64,000 bases of DNA from Acholoe squamosa (Eukaryota; Annelida; Polychaeta; Phyllodocida; Polynoidae), in assembly GCA_949317995.1 (NCBI GenBank), contig OX439050.1:53135777-53199776 (forward strand), written 5' to 3'. The position numbers and the translations under genes are program-made. Position 1 is the first letter of the stretch. Each line of letters begins with the position of its first letter. The notes under the pieces are model-generated. The model saw only the letters and a program-made list of their open reading frames with translations, searched no databases and was not told the DNA's origin. Of the stretch, positions 1 through 11,597 are shown piece after piece.

Positions 1-93
1 ACGGAATTCCAATGTTGGTATGAGAATGAAGATTCACTTTAGTTACCCTGTGTTAGATAACTACTGTTGTCAAATATTAGTTGTCATCTTGGA

Positions 94-241
94 CAGTGCC
101 GGATTTAGAGGGGGGCGCGGGGGCCAGTACTTTAGAGTTTAACTACATATTTTGGACCCCAAAATTGGCCTAAAAATAGGCAGTGCGCCCCCTCCTTTTG
201 GGCCGCGCCCCCTCCTTTTCCAAATCCTGGATCCGCCACTG
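94..241. mobile_element. Short non-autonomous DNA transposon (MITE), CAGTGGCGGATCC-type
   Basis: The left end reads CAGTGCCGGATTTAG and the right end reads GGATCCGCCACTG, which are imperfect terminal inverted repeats around a G/C-run-rich centre. Related ends recur at 1614-1735, 18172-18302 and 61743-61935, so this is a dispersed family. CAGTG ends resemble hAT non-autonomous elements, but I could not find a clean 8-bp target duplication here. No coding capacity. Confidence 0.6.
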
Positions 242-1613
242 CCTGGGAATCCCTTCTTCATTCGGGGATTGGTATGCACTAAGGAAACTGGATGATGGAA
301 AAGGTAACTAGGAAATAAGGAAGGAGATACTTTTATGGGAAGAAAGTAAAAAGTAGAGTGTGTTTAGAAAGAATACCAAAAGCTTCACGCGCTAGTGGCA
401 CTAAATAAGCCACGTGCTTCAGTGACAAATTCCCCAATCGTTTTTGTCACTCCCTATTCATGAAGCAGCAAACAAATCTCTCTTGATTTCACAAACAAAT
501 TCCCCTGAACAACAAGTGACTGAGCTAATCTAAAGTCGATGCGAAACTCAATCTGCCATGGGTCAAAAGGGAACAAAGAAAAGACAAAAAGAAGGAAAAT
601 TACGAGGAAGCATTCACTTCATGCGTCAGTGACGTCATCAGTGTGCGTGACGTCACATCTCGTGGCATCTCATAGAGTCTCAGGCATGGACGAGAGGCAA
701 GAAGAGAGGGACCGCTGGGTGAGCAACTCCTTTCACTAACTCTCGCCATCTGCCGAGCGTTTACTTTGGACTTGGTTAATGTGATCTAAAATGGAAGGAC
801 TCACACACCCAGGTCGCTCGGTTTGTTGCTCCAGGCTTAATTTGAAACGTGTAGGCATTCAAGTAAAAAGGAGAAAGAAAAAAGTGTGGTGTGGAGGGTG
901 CTATAGAATGCCAAGTGCTCTCTGGTGGGGCTATTATATCTAATATAACCACAGGGAATACTGAATTGAATAGAATAACCCTACAACATATATCACATTT
1001 AAACGCATGTACATACATGTATATAACATATATAGCTGATTTCCCTATGATTATTACTAGCATTTGGGTATGTATCAAATGCTTTTTCAGCTGTCATCAA
1101 TTTGAACGTAGTAGGGACATATATAAGCGCATTAGCCCTTTCCATACAGGGCCAGTCTGGGGTCTGCAAAAATCAATGCGATCTCTGTCCCTCTTAATCA
1201 CATTCATTAAAAGCACAATTGAATCACAATAGCCGTGCAGTGGCATGTCCTAATCCTTCTAATGGAGTATAAGCCACATATAAAGCTATGACATGACATG
1301 CTAAACGTGACTATTGAAAAGATATGGATCTTTTTAATCCCATTGCTTGGGGTGAAGGTGCTAAATAATTGGCCATTATTCAGGCGACACAAAGAGGTTT
1401 AGATATTGGCTTTAACACAGATTCGGTGGGACAGAGTTTTCGATGGTGGTGTCCGATAGACAAGGACAGGACCCGACAAGTCAATAGTAATGTGTACATG
1501 TTAGAACAGGGGACGCTACACACGCCAAGGGAGCATGGGGAGTGCCTGGGGGAGAGAAAGCTAGAGGAGAATAGTGACAAACTTAAGATGTGGAGGGGTG
1601 GGGGGAAAGAGAG
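242..1613. other. No gene recognised
   Basis: This is mixed-composition DNA without a convincing exon. Two CRE-like words (GTGACGTCA near 629 and TGACGTCAC near 648) lie within 25 bases of each other. The short ORFs here have no recognisable domain and no consistent splice context. Confidence 0.5.
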
Positions 1614-1734
1614 CAGTGGCGGATCCGGGATTTGGAAAATTCAAAAATTTGTGGTTCCAAAATATGTAATTAAACTCTAAAGAACTGGGAAAAGGGGGTG
1701 CGCACGACCCCGTGCCCCCTCTAAATCCGCCACT

Positions 1735-1735
<1 letters not shown>
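1614..1735. mobile_element. MITE, CAGTGGCGGATCC-type, second copy
   Basis: It starts CAGTGGCGGATCCGGGATTT and ends CTAAATCCGCCACTA, giving inverted termini of the same family as 94-241. The interior has the same G/C runs (GGGGGTGCG...CCCCGTGCCCCC). It lies directly against a GA microsatellite, so the target duplication cannot be separated from the surrounding AGAG sequence. Confidence 0.6.

Positions 1736-1740
<5 letters not shown>

Positions 1741-1804
<64 letters not shown>
1741..1804. repeat. (AG)n microsatellite
   Basis: This is a pure AG dinucleotide run of 64 bp. It continues as interrupted GAGA/GACA sequence to about 1920 and ends at a G homopolymer near 1922. ORFs read through it encode only Ser-Leu repeats and are artefacts. 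Confidence 0.95.
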
Positions 1805-1805
<1 letters not shown>

Positions 1806-2928
1806 AATAGACAGAGAGACAGAACCAGAGACAGACAGAGAGAAACAAAGAGAGCGAGTGACAGACAGAGAAAGAGAGAGAGAGAGGGTGAGAGAGCGAG
1901 TGTGGGAGAGAGACGGAGAGCGGGGGGGGGGGTAACAGCATCAGACTGGTGTGAACGTCCTGGTGACATATTGAATTGGCACTCCGGCTAAACCCACTGA
2001 AGGCTTTAGAGTGGACAATGCTGCTTAAAGAGGGATAAGGAACAATAGAGGGAAGCTATACAATCTGCATTGTTTATCTCTGTTTATATCTAATGTGTCA
2101 GAGCATTTGTGAGTTTTAAATGTTTTTGTTAAGGTTCAACAATTGATGGTACATAAATGCACCTACCTTGTCAACAGTTGGGAATTTGGAACAATTGTTG
2201 AATATGTACATCTAAAGGTGCTTTAAGTGGGAGCACAATATGCATTAAATTACCAATGGTTATGAGGTTTACAAATACATTTAAATAACGAAGAATCGAA
2301 TCGTGATTAGGTATGGATTGAATCCACCAATCGAGAACTCACAATGACAATGATAAAGAGTTTTTTTGTCTTGGTAAATGGAATGCAAAGTGATTATCTA
2401 AAAGAGGTTTGCTACTAGAAGCTGCATTGACACAGGTGTCGGCTCACTTGAAATTTTAAGTTTTATATACCGTACACATGTATATTAAAAGGTTCTTTTT
2501 TTTCGTGTGATAAGTGTACTGTTTGAATGATTACGTTGATTAATTATAACCGTTAATGATATATCACAGTTTACATATGATATATGACATATTATGGAGC
2601 CTTTTATTCTCCTCTTTCACGAGGTACACACTATATACATGGCGCTGTTACACAAAAGGAGAAGTTCACTTTTTTCGCGTCACCTTCCACACACCTATAG
2701 AAAACGGCCCCACATTAACCCCTGCCAACTCACCAATCCATTTAACCCTTTCTTCCTCCTGTCCCCTCGTGATGAGCAATAATTGAATAAACATTATATC
2801 GCGACCAAAAAAACACATAATAATATGAGTAGGAAGAGGGGGCCCACAATGCAAGTCAGTGTGGAGCAGATGATAAGGACTCAAAGACCTGGGTGGGTGC
2901 CAAAAGGCTTAGACCACCATAGCTACCA

Positions 2929-3362
2929 TTAACCCCTTAGAGACTGCATGATTTCCCCCCCCCCCCAGGCCCATGCTAATTGGTGATTATGATCAAGCAA
3001 TGTATAGTGCTGGTTAGTCCACCTACCAGTACTACCATCGCTACATGGGGTTAGCATTCTTGGCCAGTGGGCGCAGACATTGCTGAAGCTGGTTCTGGTG
3101 ACACAGGCACTGGTGAGAGCTTTAATGCTAGGTACCAGTTGACCCCTAAGAATCCAGTAGTAAAAGAAGGGGTTATCTAATTGGTTCAAAATGCATCCCG
3201 TGAATTATTAAATTGGTCCAAAATGTATCCCACCCGAAGAGTAGATCATACCAACAATGGAGGATGGGCATGATGCATAAATGCACCAATTAACCTGGGC
3301 TTTATGCATGCATCATGGCGACCAACGTACATCGATGCATCATGAGACCCATAAAGGGTTAA
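2929..3362. mobile_element. TTAA-flanked MITE, long degenerate copy
   Basis: It begins TTAACCCCTTAGAGACTGCA and ends CCCATAAAGGGTTAA, so both ends carry TTAA and point C-rich termini inward. The right interior holds the family words GCATCATGGCGACCAA and GATGCATCATGA. The middle is diverged and may contain other inserted sequence. TTAA target sites with CCC ends fit piggyBac-like or Kolobok-like non-autonomous elements. Confidence 0.5.
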
Positions 3363-4739
3363 CACTGGGTGAGGAAAAAAAACTGACGTTTTGGATTAGA
3401 CAAAGGCGGAGTCTATCATGAACAGAAAGGTAGGGGATTGACTTTGGTAGTAAGAGAGGCTTTGAAAGGCAAACCCGTGTCAGGGAATGAGAGAGGTAAG
3501 GAGAGAAGGGCGTCCGAATCAGGACAGCATTAGGTTTCTGCTCCCTCACCCTTGAAATCTCTCTTTCCGTTCCTGACCTCTTCCCCTCTACTACTTCAGA
3601 CACAGTGCTAATGTCCCAAAAAGTCTCTGTCTGGGTGTATCCGTATCTGTCCCCTTTCTTTCTTTTCACTTATTATTGTTTTCTGTCTGCAGCAGCCCAA
3701 TGTCCTAAATTTCTTTGCAGTGCACAATGTATACACCCACAAAGACCCCACAAACCAGTTTTATCAAGAGTTGACTATATTCTTAATATCTAGAGTAGAC
3801 TATTATAAAAGCTAACTGTTGTAGGCTTTTAAAAGAATACACATGTAGCATCGACCTGGTGGTATACTACAGGAAGGCAGCACCGAGAGATAAATAACAA
3901 GTGTTGCATCCATGTTCCTGCTGACACATGTAGCAGATATTCACTCATTAACAGCTGTTGTTGGATTTATGAAGAGTCAATAGCTCACATAACCAGATCC
4001 TCTTACCTAGAATTGTTTCGGACTCCATGCAATACCTAGGTCCGGGGCATCATCCCTTTAGAAATTACAGTTGTATTTGTCTTGCCAGGGAGGATCATGA
4101 GAACCCCCCTCAACTCTGGTTTCTAATATTCTCATATCTTTTTAGGCTAGCTGACAAATGCCTTTATGAATGCATCTTCGTTAAGATTCGTGCACGTGCA
4201 CTGCTTTGCTTGAAGCAAACTTTCCCGTCTTCAATAGGCGTCATGCCCTGGACATCATCACAGCAAGAGAAGGAACATTTCACAGCGACACCTCCTGACA
4301 GCGCACGCGCATCTCAATTTTTATCCATTTTTTCACATACCCCCACCCCCACCTCCAAATGCCTCCTTTCTCTCCACCCCTTATTTACCCCCCCCCCTCC
4401 AACACCCCTGTTTACAGGAGCTTACCCTGGGTGCTCCTGCCATGAAAAGTACAAATCAAAAACTGGCAGCCGGCCAGCCGTGCACGGCAATTACTGACGG
4501 ACACGCTCGCCTGCAGACAACGTTAGGATGAGAGAGGTGGGGAGGTGTTACGGAGTAGGCCTGAGGTTAGGGTAGGGTGGTTTTGGTGAGTGGGGGTCCC
4601 AAAAGTTTGGGTGTTCAAATATTGGCCATAGTTCAAAACGTGTAAAATACTTACTGGGTCCGTTATGTGTCCTGTATCTACAGGGACTACCTCACTGTCT
4701 CACTAGTGTTTTCCTTCCTGTCTCCCCACTCTATTCTCT
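3363..4739. other. No gene recognised
   Basis: There are C-rich runs near 4340-4410 and no recognisable exon. The 156-codon open frame at 4027-4497 on the plus strand has low-complexity Ser/Pro content, no domain and no supporting splice pattern. Confidence 0.5.
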
Positions 4740-4752
4740 AACTGCATTCCAG

Positions 4753-4933
4753 TGAGTGAGTGAGTAATAGATGTTTAACGCCATTTCGACAGCTAAGGTC
4801 ATATTCATGGCGAGAACGACATTACACAATTTCACAGAGGAACGTGTCGGTGCCCATGCATATGTGCACCACACACATCTGAGGGGATAGGAAAGAGGAG
4901 ATATAGACCCTTTTAAGTGGGCTAGGGAAGCCC
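4753..4933 (-). mobile_element. SINE-like retroposon with target-site duplication
   Basis: This is a 181-bp element flanked by the 13-bp direct repeat AACTGCATTCCAG at 4740-4752 and 4934-4946. Read on the minus strand it runs from GGGCTTCCCTAGCCCACTT to a tail of CTCACTCACTCAC, the typical layout of a SINE with a simple-repeat tail. Further copies lie at 31629-31811, 39381-39548 and 43199-43376. I see no clear tRNA A and B boxes, so the head type is unassigned. Confidence 0.75.
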
Positions 4934-4946
4934 AACTGCATTCCAG

Positions 4947-7185
4947 GGAGGATCCCATCTCTAATGTATATTTCTGAAATTCATATGTATGTATATATTC
5001 CTAGACTATATGTACATGTATGTGTTGATGATAGAATTCACTTAACCTCAAAAACTCGGCTCGAGAACTTCTCTGTTCTTGCCAATTCACTCATTATTAT
5101 TTTTGAGAGTGCCCATTAGTTTTAATACAATATTGGACCCTGTAGCTTGTAGTCGATAGCGATACATGTATCAAACCAAATGGTCTGTAACGTCGTTAAT
5201 GTGCCCATGATACCGAAACGAGTGCGTTCCTTTTTCAACGTGTCCCCATTATAATATCTGCATAAAACAGCCTGATTATTTGTGAGGGTTCTGCAGAGAA
5301 AGGGGTGGGACGAGTATATTGTATTCCACAGTGGATGCAGTCAAATGTGACACGCATGCGCCGTGCATTGGGTGTGTCTATGAGCGCCGCCATGTTAATT
5401 TTTGAGTCATACAAAAGTCAGCAGTGTCGAATTTCAAGGCTGATTCATGGGGGAGGGGGTAATTTATGTCACTTAGACTGGACTTTAACTCTTTAAGGGT
5501 GCTTTCAAATTTGAGGGCATAACACAACACGAAAGGATATTTAAATAAAGTTTCATAAATTTAATATGACGCTATGCACTGCCCAACGCAGTGGCAAGTC
5601 AATCTTCAATGCTGCAACCAAAATATGACACGGGGGTTCCTATGGTACAGATGGCCCTTAATCGCCATAATGCAAAAATGCAACCAAACCAGTGATTGTA
5701 TTGCCTTTATGTGCCCTACATACCCCACAGGCTTGATAAATCAATCAGTGTTGTTAAAAACTTCATTGCACTGTCTTAGCAGCATCAACATGTTAAAAAA
5801 TGGGAGATGGATCTGGAAGAAGCACTTTGTATTTAAATGGTTAAAACAGTAGTAGCCCAGGTTTGAGGTGAGGGGCTGAAAATGGGCGGGGTCGGAAGGG
5901 GGAGGGGTGGGGTCGGCCCCACATACAGGTGACTTTGTTGTTTCTGGAGGGCATCGGTCTGGTGGTTTGACAGGTCTCACCAAGATAGTGTGTATGCACA
6001 GGAGGGGCTTTATCTTTTCATTTTTTAGGATGGATGGGGTGGGGTGGGGAGACAAAAAACACACGCCGATTGTTCCCGGCGAGGGAAAGATGAGCTGAGG
6101 GAGGGGCAGTGAGGGGACCAGCGAAGGGCATCATAATGGCCAACGTTGACAGCGTCCAAATGTCAACACTGTGTGTGTGTGTGGGGGGGGGGGTGACCCT
6201 GCCCCTAACCCCCTACACAACAACAACACCGACAAAAAAGCAAAATGCATTCCAAAATAGAATAGGGAGCAAAGGGTAAATACCCCGCCCCCATGCACCC
6301 ACAACCTCATCCTCCAATCCTGTATAAACCCTCTTATATCGCTCACTGTGGGGGTGAAATATGGATTTAATGCACCCTCCACAGTTTCTATGCTACACCC
6401 TCCCCCTCCGACACCACCTCATTGATTACATCGTTGGAAATGTCAACAAATCGCCAATGACAAATGACACCATCTCAAGAGCACTCCTTAAAAAAGGGAA
6501 ATAAAAAATGACGGACTGAGGGTTCCCTAGAAATGGAAAGTCTGGTAATGTGGCCAGGTGGTGTAAAGATATTGGTTTCTGCTAAGGGGGTAAAGCACAC
6601 ACTGAAGACGTCAAAAGGACGTCGTCGTTTTGTCGTCGATATATGAGACGTGACGTCGTGGGTGCTGGCCCTGCATGGTAAATTACGTCATGTTTAGTTT
6701 TCTTAACGTCCAGAGGGGGTTAAACAGACAGGAGGACAAAGGGTGTAGGAGGGAGGTTAGACTCCCTGCCGCCATGTGTAAAACTAGACTTTGTCTTTAT
6801 AGTTAGACTGCTTGTCTACTGATGTATTGTTGTACGCTTATAACTGTTCAGGTGTTTTTTTTTAATCCCTAATGCTTGTCTGCAGCATTACTTTATATCA
6901 GTTAACGATAACTTTATCTGAAAAGGTTAAACTTTGGATATTCCCGATCACTCTCTGAGATTTATCCAATCACGTGCATATATTTTCTCGCTGGGATTGT
7001 CTGATACATGTATAATTGAATACATCACATTATATAATCTTCAACATTTGGTGTTGACAAATCTCAGAGTCGAGACGCATTCATAACTACTGGTACACTC
7101 TGTTGCATTCTGTATAATTAGATACAACATACTGAAAAGCTTAGTGCAATATTATGTTTTTAATACCTTCACAGTGATAAGATCT
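4947..7185. other. No gene recognised
   Basis: G-rich runs occur around 5880-6060 and 6180, and C-rich tracts around 6210-6410. The words GACGTC and GTCGTC cluster at 6607-6660. No exon with matching acceptor, frame and donor was recognised. Confidence 0.5.
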
Positions 7186-7619
7186 GTAACCCCTTGGGGA
7201 AACATCAACTCTATAGGGCTGAGCCGGGATACAATATCAACTAATGAGATGCCTCCCTCCATTCACTGCAGAATTTTTTGGGTACATTATGTAACAGCTG
7301 GTACCCACCTTGCAGGTTGTTATCAGTGCTTATCTCGCCAGCTCCCAGATAAAGTGCTGGCGAGACTGCTCGCCAGCACTTTGAACATTGGAGTATCATG
7401 CCGACCCTATGGGGTTGATACATAATAGTGTGGATCAACACGGTAAAATAAGGTACGCCTACACACCCCCTCACGGGCGTACCTTTTGCCGTGTTGATCA
7501 TTATATCCCCAGAGGGCTGAAGCGTGGGTGAGCAGTGTTGCCAGAACTTCATTGGTGCCTCATGCCGACCACTGGGAATGATGCATTAATGCATCAGCAG
7601 CACTTAAGTATCAAATTAA
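7186..7619. mobile_element. TTAA MITE copy with internal hairpins
   Basis: The right end (CAGCACTTAAG...ATTAA) and the interior words match the family seen at 35524-35754. A perfect 14-bp inverted repeat with a 4-nt loop lies at 7351-7382 (AAAGTGCTGGCGAG / CTCGCCAGCACTTT). A second long hairpin at about 7432-7499 (GATCAACACGGTAAAA... / ...GCCGTGTTGATC) is not found in other copies and may be a nested insertion. The left boundary is uncertain. Confidence 0.5.
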
Positions 7620-7628
7620 AGTTCCTAC

Positions 7629-7763
7629 CTCGTCCTGTACTTGTACAGCCATCAGGTTCTGGCGGGTGGCGTCGGCAGTACTTCTCACGTATTTGAGCCA
7701 GTTTCCGGTTCCGGGCTGACTTGCGTCTATCCATCCCTTGACCTTGCCGCTGTCATCCACCAG
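7629..7763 (-). CDS. PR/SET-domain exon, PRDM3/PRDM16 (MECOM, Hamlet)-like gene
   Basis: This is a 135-nt internal exon of 45 codons on the minus strand, bounded by an acceptor with a pyrimidine-rich run (TTGTTTTCCAG) and a good donor (GAG|GTAGGAAC). The product reads L-V-D-D-S-G... and includes GWIDASQPGTGNWLKYV and RQNLMAVQVQDE. The pattern IDAS-P--GNWLKY-R followed by QNL-A-Q is the central part of the PR (SET-related) domain. It agrees best, from memory, with the PRDM3/MECOM and PRDM16 subfamily rather than other PRDMs. Family members are nuclear zinc-finger transcription regulators with histone-methyltransferase-related PR domains. The preceding and following exons (first half of the PR domain, zinc fingers) are not recognisable in the window, so introns are long: the next exon would be left of position 1, and earlier exons lie to the right. 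The length is a multiple of three and both junctions are phase 0. Confidence 0.85.
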
Positions 7764-8703
7764 CTGGAAAACAAAGTAGACGGATTTAGTATGGTGTAAT
7801 GACTGATTTATATACACCGAGAAATATAAAATTTGTATGGCATAGAAATCATATATGCTATGTAGGTTGTCTGCATGGGGTTGGGTGGGATATGGGGAGG
7901 TTCCCCATGCTCCATTTTCATTTAAAGGAACCTCCATCCCCATGTCATGGACATTTTGAAAGAATGTCCATGTCCCATGTCACCAAGACCAAAAAGGCCT
8001 TTGTTGCCATGAGAACTACATGGGTGCTCAAAGTGTGAGAAGGATGTGGAAATGGGGCTTTGACTCTGGAGAACCCACGGATGTTATGTAACATTAAATT
8101 AGGGAGTGGCTGGGTGGATCGTTGCTGCCGGGCTTTGATGCCTAACCACTGCAGATTTTCTTAACGCGTCTCTCTCTATATAAGCTCCTGTTAATGTCCC
8201 GTAGATCCACCGTCTAATGGTAGACCCATCACACCGAAATTAGTTTCCCCCTGAAACTTATATGAGAGGAAAATAAAAAAATACAAAAGGTACTGGTACA
8301 CATCCTCATAATGATAAGGTGGGAGCTCAGTAAAGGCTGCCTCACGTGAGACATGACCGTAAACCATCTCCATTTCAATTCAGCACACGGAGCATTATTA
8401 GGTACAGTCCTTCTAATGAGACTCTTCAAAACTGTCTATCAATATTTTATTTTGATACCCAATTGAAAAATAAGAGTACTCATAGAAAATAGAGGAGAGT
8501 TCAATAAGGATAGTTACAGGGCAGGGACGCATGGTGAAATATCCAAGAACCAAGGATCCCGTCATACTTATGCAAATGAGTATGCAAATGAGTTTCATGA
8601 TTAAAGGTTGCTTGTCCCTGGCGTGACGACGTATAAAAAGGCTTTATCTCTCAGGGTACCAGTTTTAATAATCTGTCATAGCGGCATTCTCTAACACACC
8701 ATT
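7764..8703. other. Probable intron, no further exon seen
   Basis: This is the upstream flank of the PR-domain exon on the minus strand. It is AT-rich and has no second coding segment that I can connect in frame. Confidence 0.45.
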
Positions 8704-8757
8704 AGCCAATCACGTGACACGGCGGCCATTTTGACGTCACGTGACGTCACGTGACGA
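8704..8757. promoter_or_regulatory. Dense CCAAT / E-box / YY1-like / CRE cluster
   Basis: Within 54 bp there is AGCCAAT (8704), CACGTG (8711, 8738, 8748), GGCGGCCATTTT (8721, YY1-like) and two perfect palindromic CREs, TGACGTCA, at 8732 and 8742. The CREs and E-boxes overlap each other on a 10-bp period, so bound factors would sit on the same face of the helix. Such sites are expected to be bound by CREB/ATF and USF/MYC-type factors. No clear downstream exon is recognised, so it may be an enhancer, an internal promoter or part of a repeat (see 19738 and 21518). Confidence 0.5.
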
Positions 8758-10127
8758 GAGCAGAGTGCTGGTTGCTGAGCATAGTATTCGTCCTGCAGAT
8801 ACCAGCAAAATGTCTAAGTATGGCGTATATGTTTAACAGAGGAAAGGTCCATAGCACAATGTTAAGATCCAAACGCCAAAAGAGACAGTTGAGAGCTCCC
8901 TCAGATGTTCTGGTAATTGGAAATAGAGAGAATGCTTAGTCTAAAAGGCATGTTAAATGCACCCAGCTTGCTGCAAAATAACGGTCGGGATAGTACATCC
9001 TCACAAGAGTGACTGATTATATCTAACAGGGCAGAGTCTCAATAATCCTAGAAATAGGCGGGGTGTGATGTGGCTTGGGGAATTGGAGGGAGTAGGTTAG
9101 CCCACTACATGTTGTAATGCCACAACGTCGGTATTCCCCAAGTCTTCAAAAAGCCTTGACTCCCATGCTCCACCCCCCTCCCTCCACCCCATGCCATGGA
9201 ATACCTCTAGATAGTGGTGCTGGTGCTGAGGTAGAGCTGCTGAAGCAGTTCCTCCAGGTGCCCCATATTGTGCCAGGGGCAGGTGGTGACGGCTGTACAC
9301 AGAGGGGCATGTAGTCTAACGTTAGCAGCTACTGGAGGAACTGAATCTAGCCTTACTCCAGGCGTTGGTACCTGTCCTTAAAGCTGTCATACTGGTAGAG
9401 GAGGACTTTGCTTGAAACATTGGCATTGTCACCTTGGGTATAAATATACATATTGATGGTCTGTCTTGTCTGAAATGAATTCTCTATGCAACCAGGGGCT
9501 GATGCAACATAATGGGTTTAGGACACCTCCAGGGCATTGGCCACCCATCTCCATTCCCATTAATACCAAAGACACCCCTGTTAGTCGCGGTAACTGTGGG
9601 GGTAGATCCCTCCTCCAGGGTTACTGGTAACCAGACCTCCAGGGTGGCTACTGGACTGGTTCTCCCCCTCACGGGGAAAAGAGGGAACTAAAATGACTTC
9701 TCCATGGGTTGACCCTCGTGGTGCGAAGGACTGGTCGGATCAGCCAGCCATAACCCGCTCTAGGCAAATGACCACCAAATAGACCCGTTATATGCCCTGC
9801 TATGGTATGTACATGCACTCGTGCACTTGATGGCACATTGCGGCTTGTAGATTATCAGCTGCATTGCTGGTAGATCGAGTGCCTGGGTGGTCTGACGAAT
9901 GGGAAGGGTCAAAATAAGAAAGACGGCTCAATATATGGGCCGAGGACGAGAATATGAATGGAAAAATAATGTTCAAATTTCCCAGTACCATGTCTACTTT
10001 GCCCTGCCCTTAAACGTGTCCTGCAGTATAGAATCAATATCTCTCACTCCCTCTCTCATCTCTTTATAGTTCTTTTTCTTTTGTGCCCCGCCCCTCCATC
10101 ATAATGCAGGGTAGCAGCAGTACAACT
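8758..10127. other. No gene confirmed; one weak exon-like segment
   Basis: On the minus strand, 9209-9292 is open, preceded by TGTGTACAG and followed by GTATTCC. It could be a short exon, but the peptide is not recognisable. The segment near 9370-9410 reads on the minus strand as KVLLYQYDSFKDRYQ before a stop, possibly a repeat-derived fragment. Confidence 0.3.
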
Positions 10128-11597
10128 GCAGTCATGGGTGCCTGGTCAGACTGGACAGCAGTTGAGGTGAGGTGGGGTGTGGGATGCAGCCATGGGTGCC
10201 TGGTCAGACTGGACAGCAGTTGAGGTGAGGTGGGGTGTGGGATGCAGTCATGGGTGCCTGGTCAGACTGGACAGCAGTTGAGGTGAGGTGGGGTGTGGGA
10301 TACAGCCATGGGCGCCTGGTCAGACTAGGCAGCAGTTGAGGTGAGGTGGGGTGTGGGATGCAGTCAATGAGTCATGGGTGCCTGGTCAGACTGGACAGCA
10401 GTTGAGGTGAGGTGGGGTGTGGGATACAGCCATGGGCGCCTGGTCAGACTAGGCAGCAGTTGAGGTGAGGTGGGGTGTGGGATGCAGTCATGGGTGCCTG
10501 GTCAGACTGGACAGCAGTTGAGGTTAGGTGGGGTGTGGGATGCAGCCATGGGTGCCTGGTCAGACTAGGCAGCAGTTGAGGTGAGGCGGGGTGTGGGATG
10601 CAGCCATGGGGCCTGGTCAGACTGGACAGCAGTTGAGGTGAGGTGGGGTGTGGGATGCAGCCATGGGGGCCTGGTCAGGCTGAGCAGCAGCTGAGGTGAG
10701 GTGGGGTGTGGGATGCAGCCATGGGTGCCTGGTCAGACTAGGCAGCAGTTGAGGTGAGGCGGGGTGTGGGATGCAGCCATGGGGCCTGGTCAGACTGGAC
10801 AGCAGTTGAGGTGAGGTGGGGTGTGGGATGCAGCCATGGGGGCCTGGTCAGCCTGACCAGCAGCAGCAGCTGAGGTGAGGTGGGGTGTGGGATGCAGCCA
10901 TGGGGGCCTGGTCAGAGTAGGCAGCAGCTGAGGTGAGGTGGGGTGTGAGATGCAGCCATGGGGGCCTGGTCAGGCTGAGCAGCAGCTGAGGTGAGGTGGG
11001 GTGTGGGATGCAGCCATGGGGGCCTGGTCAGACTAGGCATCAGCTGAGGTGAGGTGGGGTGTGGGATGCAGCCATGGGGGCCTGGTCAGACTGGACAGCA
11101 GCTGAGGTGAGGCGGGGTGTGGGATGCAGCCATGGGGGCCTGGTCAGGCTGAGCAGCAGTTGAGGTGAGGTGGGGTGTGGGATGCAGCCATGGGGGCCTG
11201 GTCAGACTAGGCAGCAGCTGAGGTGAGGTGGGGTGTGGGATGCAGCCATGGGGGCCTGGTCTGACTAGGCATCAGCTGAGGTGAGGTGGGGTGTGGGATG
11301 CAGTCATGGGGGCCTGGTCAAGCTGAGCAGCAGCTGAGGTGAGGTGGGGTGTGGGATGCAGCCATGGGGGCCTGGTCAGACTAGGCATCAGCTGAGGTGA
11401 GGCGGGGTGTGGGATGCAGTCATGGGGGCCTGGTCAGGCTGAGCAGCAGCTGAGGTGAGACGGGGTGTGGGATGCAGTCATGGGGGCCTGGTCAGACTAG
11501 GCATCAGCTGAGGTGAGGTGGGATGTGGGATACAGTCATGGGGGCCTTGTCAGGCTGAGCAGCAGCAGCAGCTGAGGTGAGGTGGGGTGTGGGATGG
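10128..11597. repeat. 58-bp minisatellite, about 25 units
   Basis: The unit of about 58 bp runs GCAGCCATGGGTGCC TGGTCAGACTGG through CAGCAGTTGAGGTGAGG and TGGGGTGTGGGAT. Early units carry CAGTTG and GGGTGCC, while later units carry CAGCTG and GGGGGCC, so variants are regionally homogenised. The central dinucleotide blocks alternate between ACTGGACA, ACTAGGCA and GCTGAGCA types. A few units carry an extra CAGCAG. Each unit has a G-rich strand (GG-TGA-GG-TGGGG-TGTGGG) that could form a two-tetrad quadruplex. No coding frame persists. Confidence 0.95.

Noticed and set aside
1561-1969. Long Ser-Leu repeat frames
   Set aside because: They are translations of the AG microsatellite.
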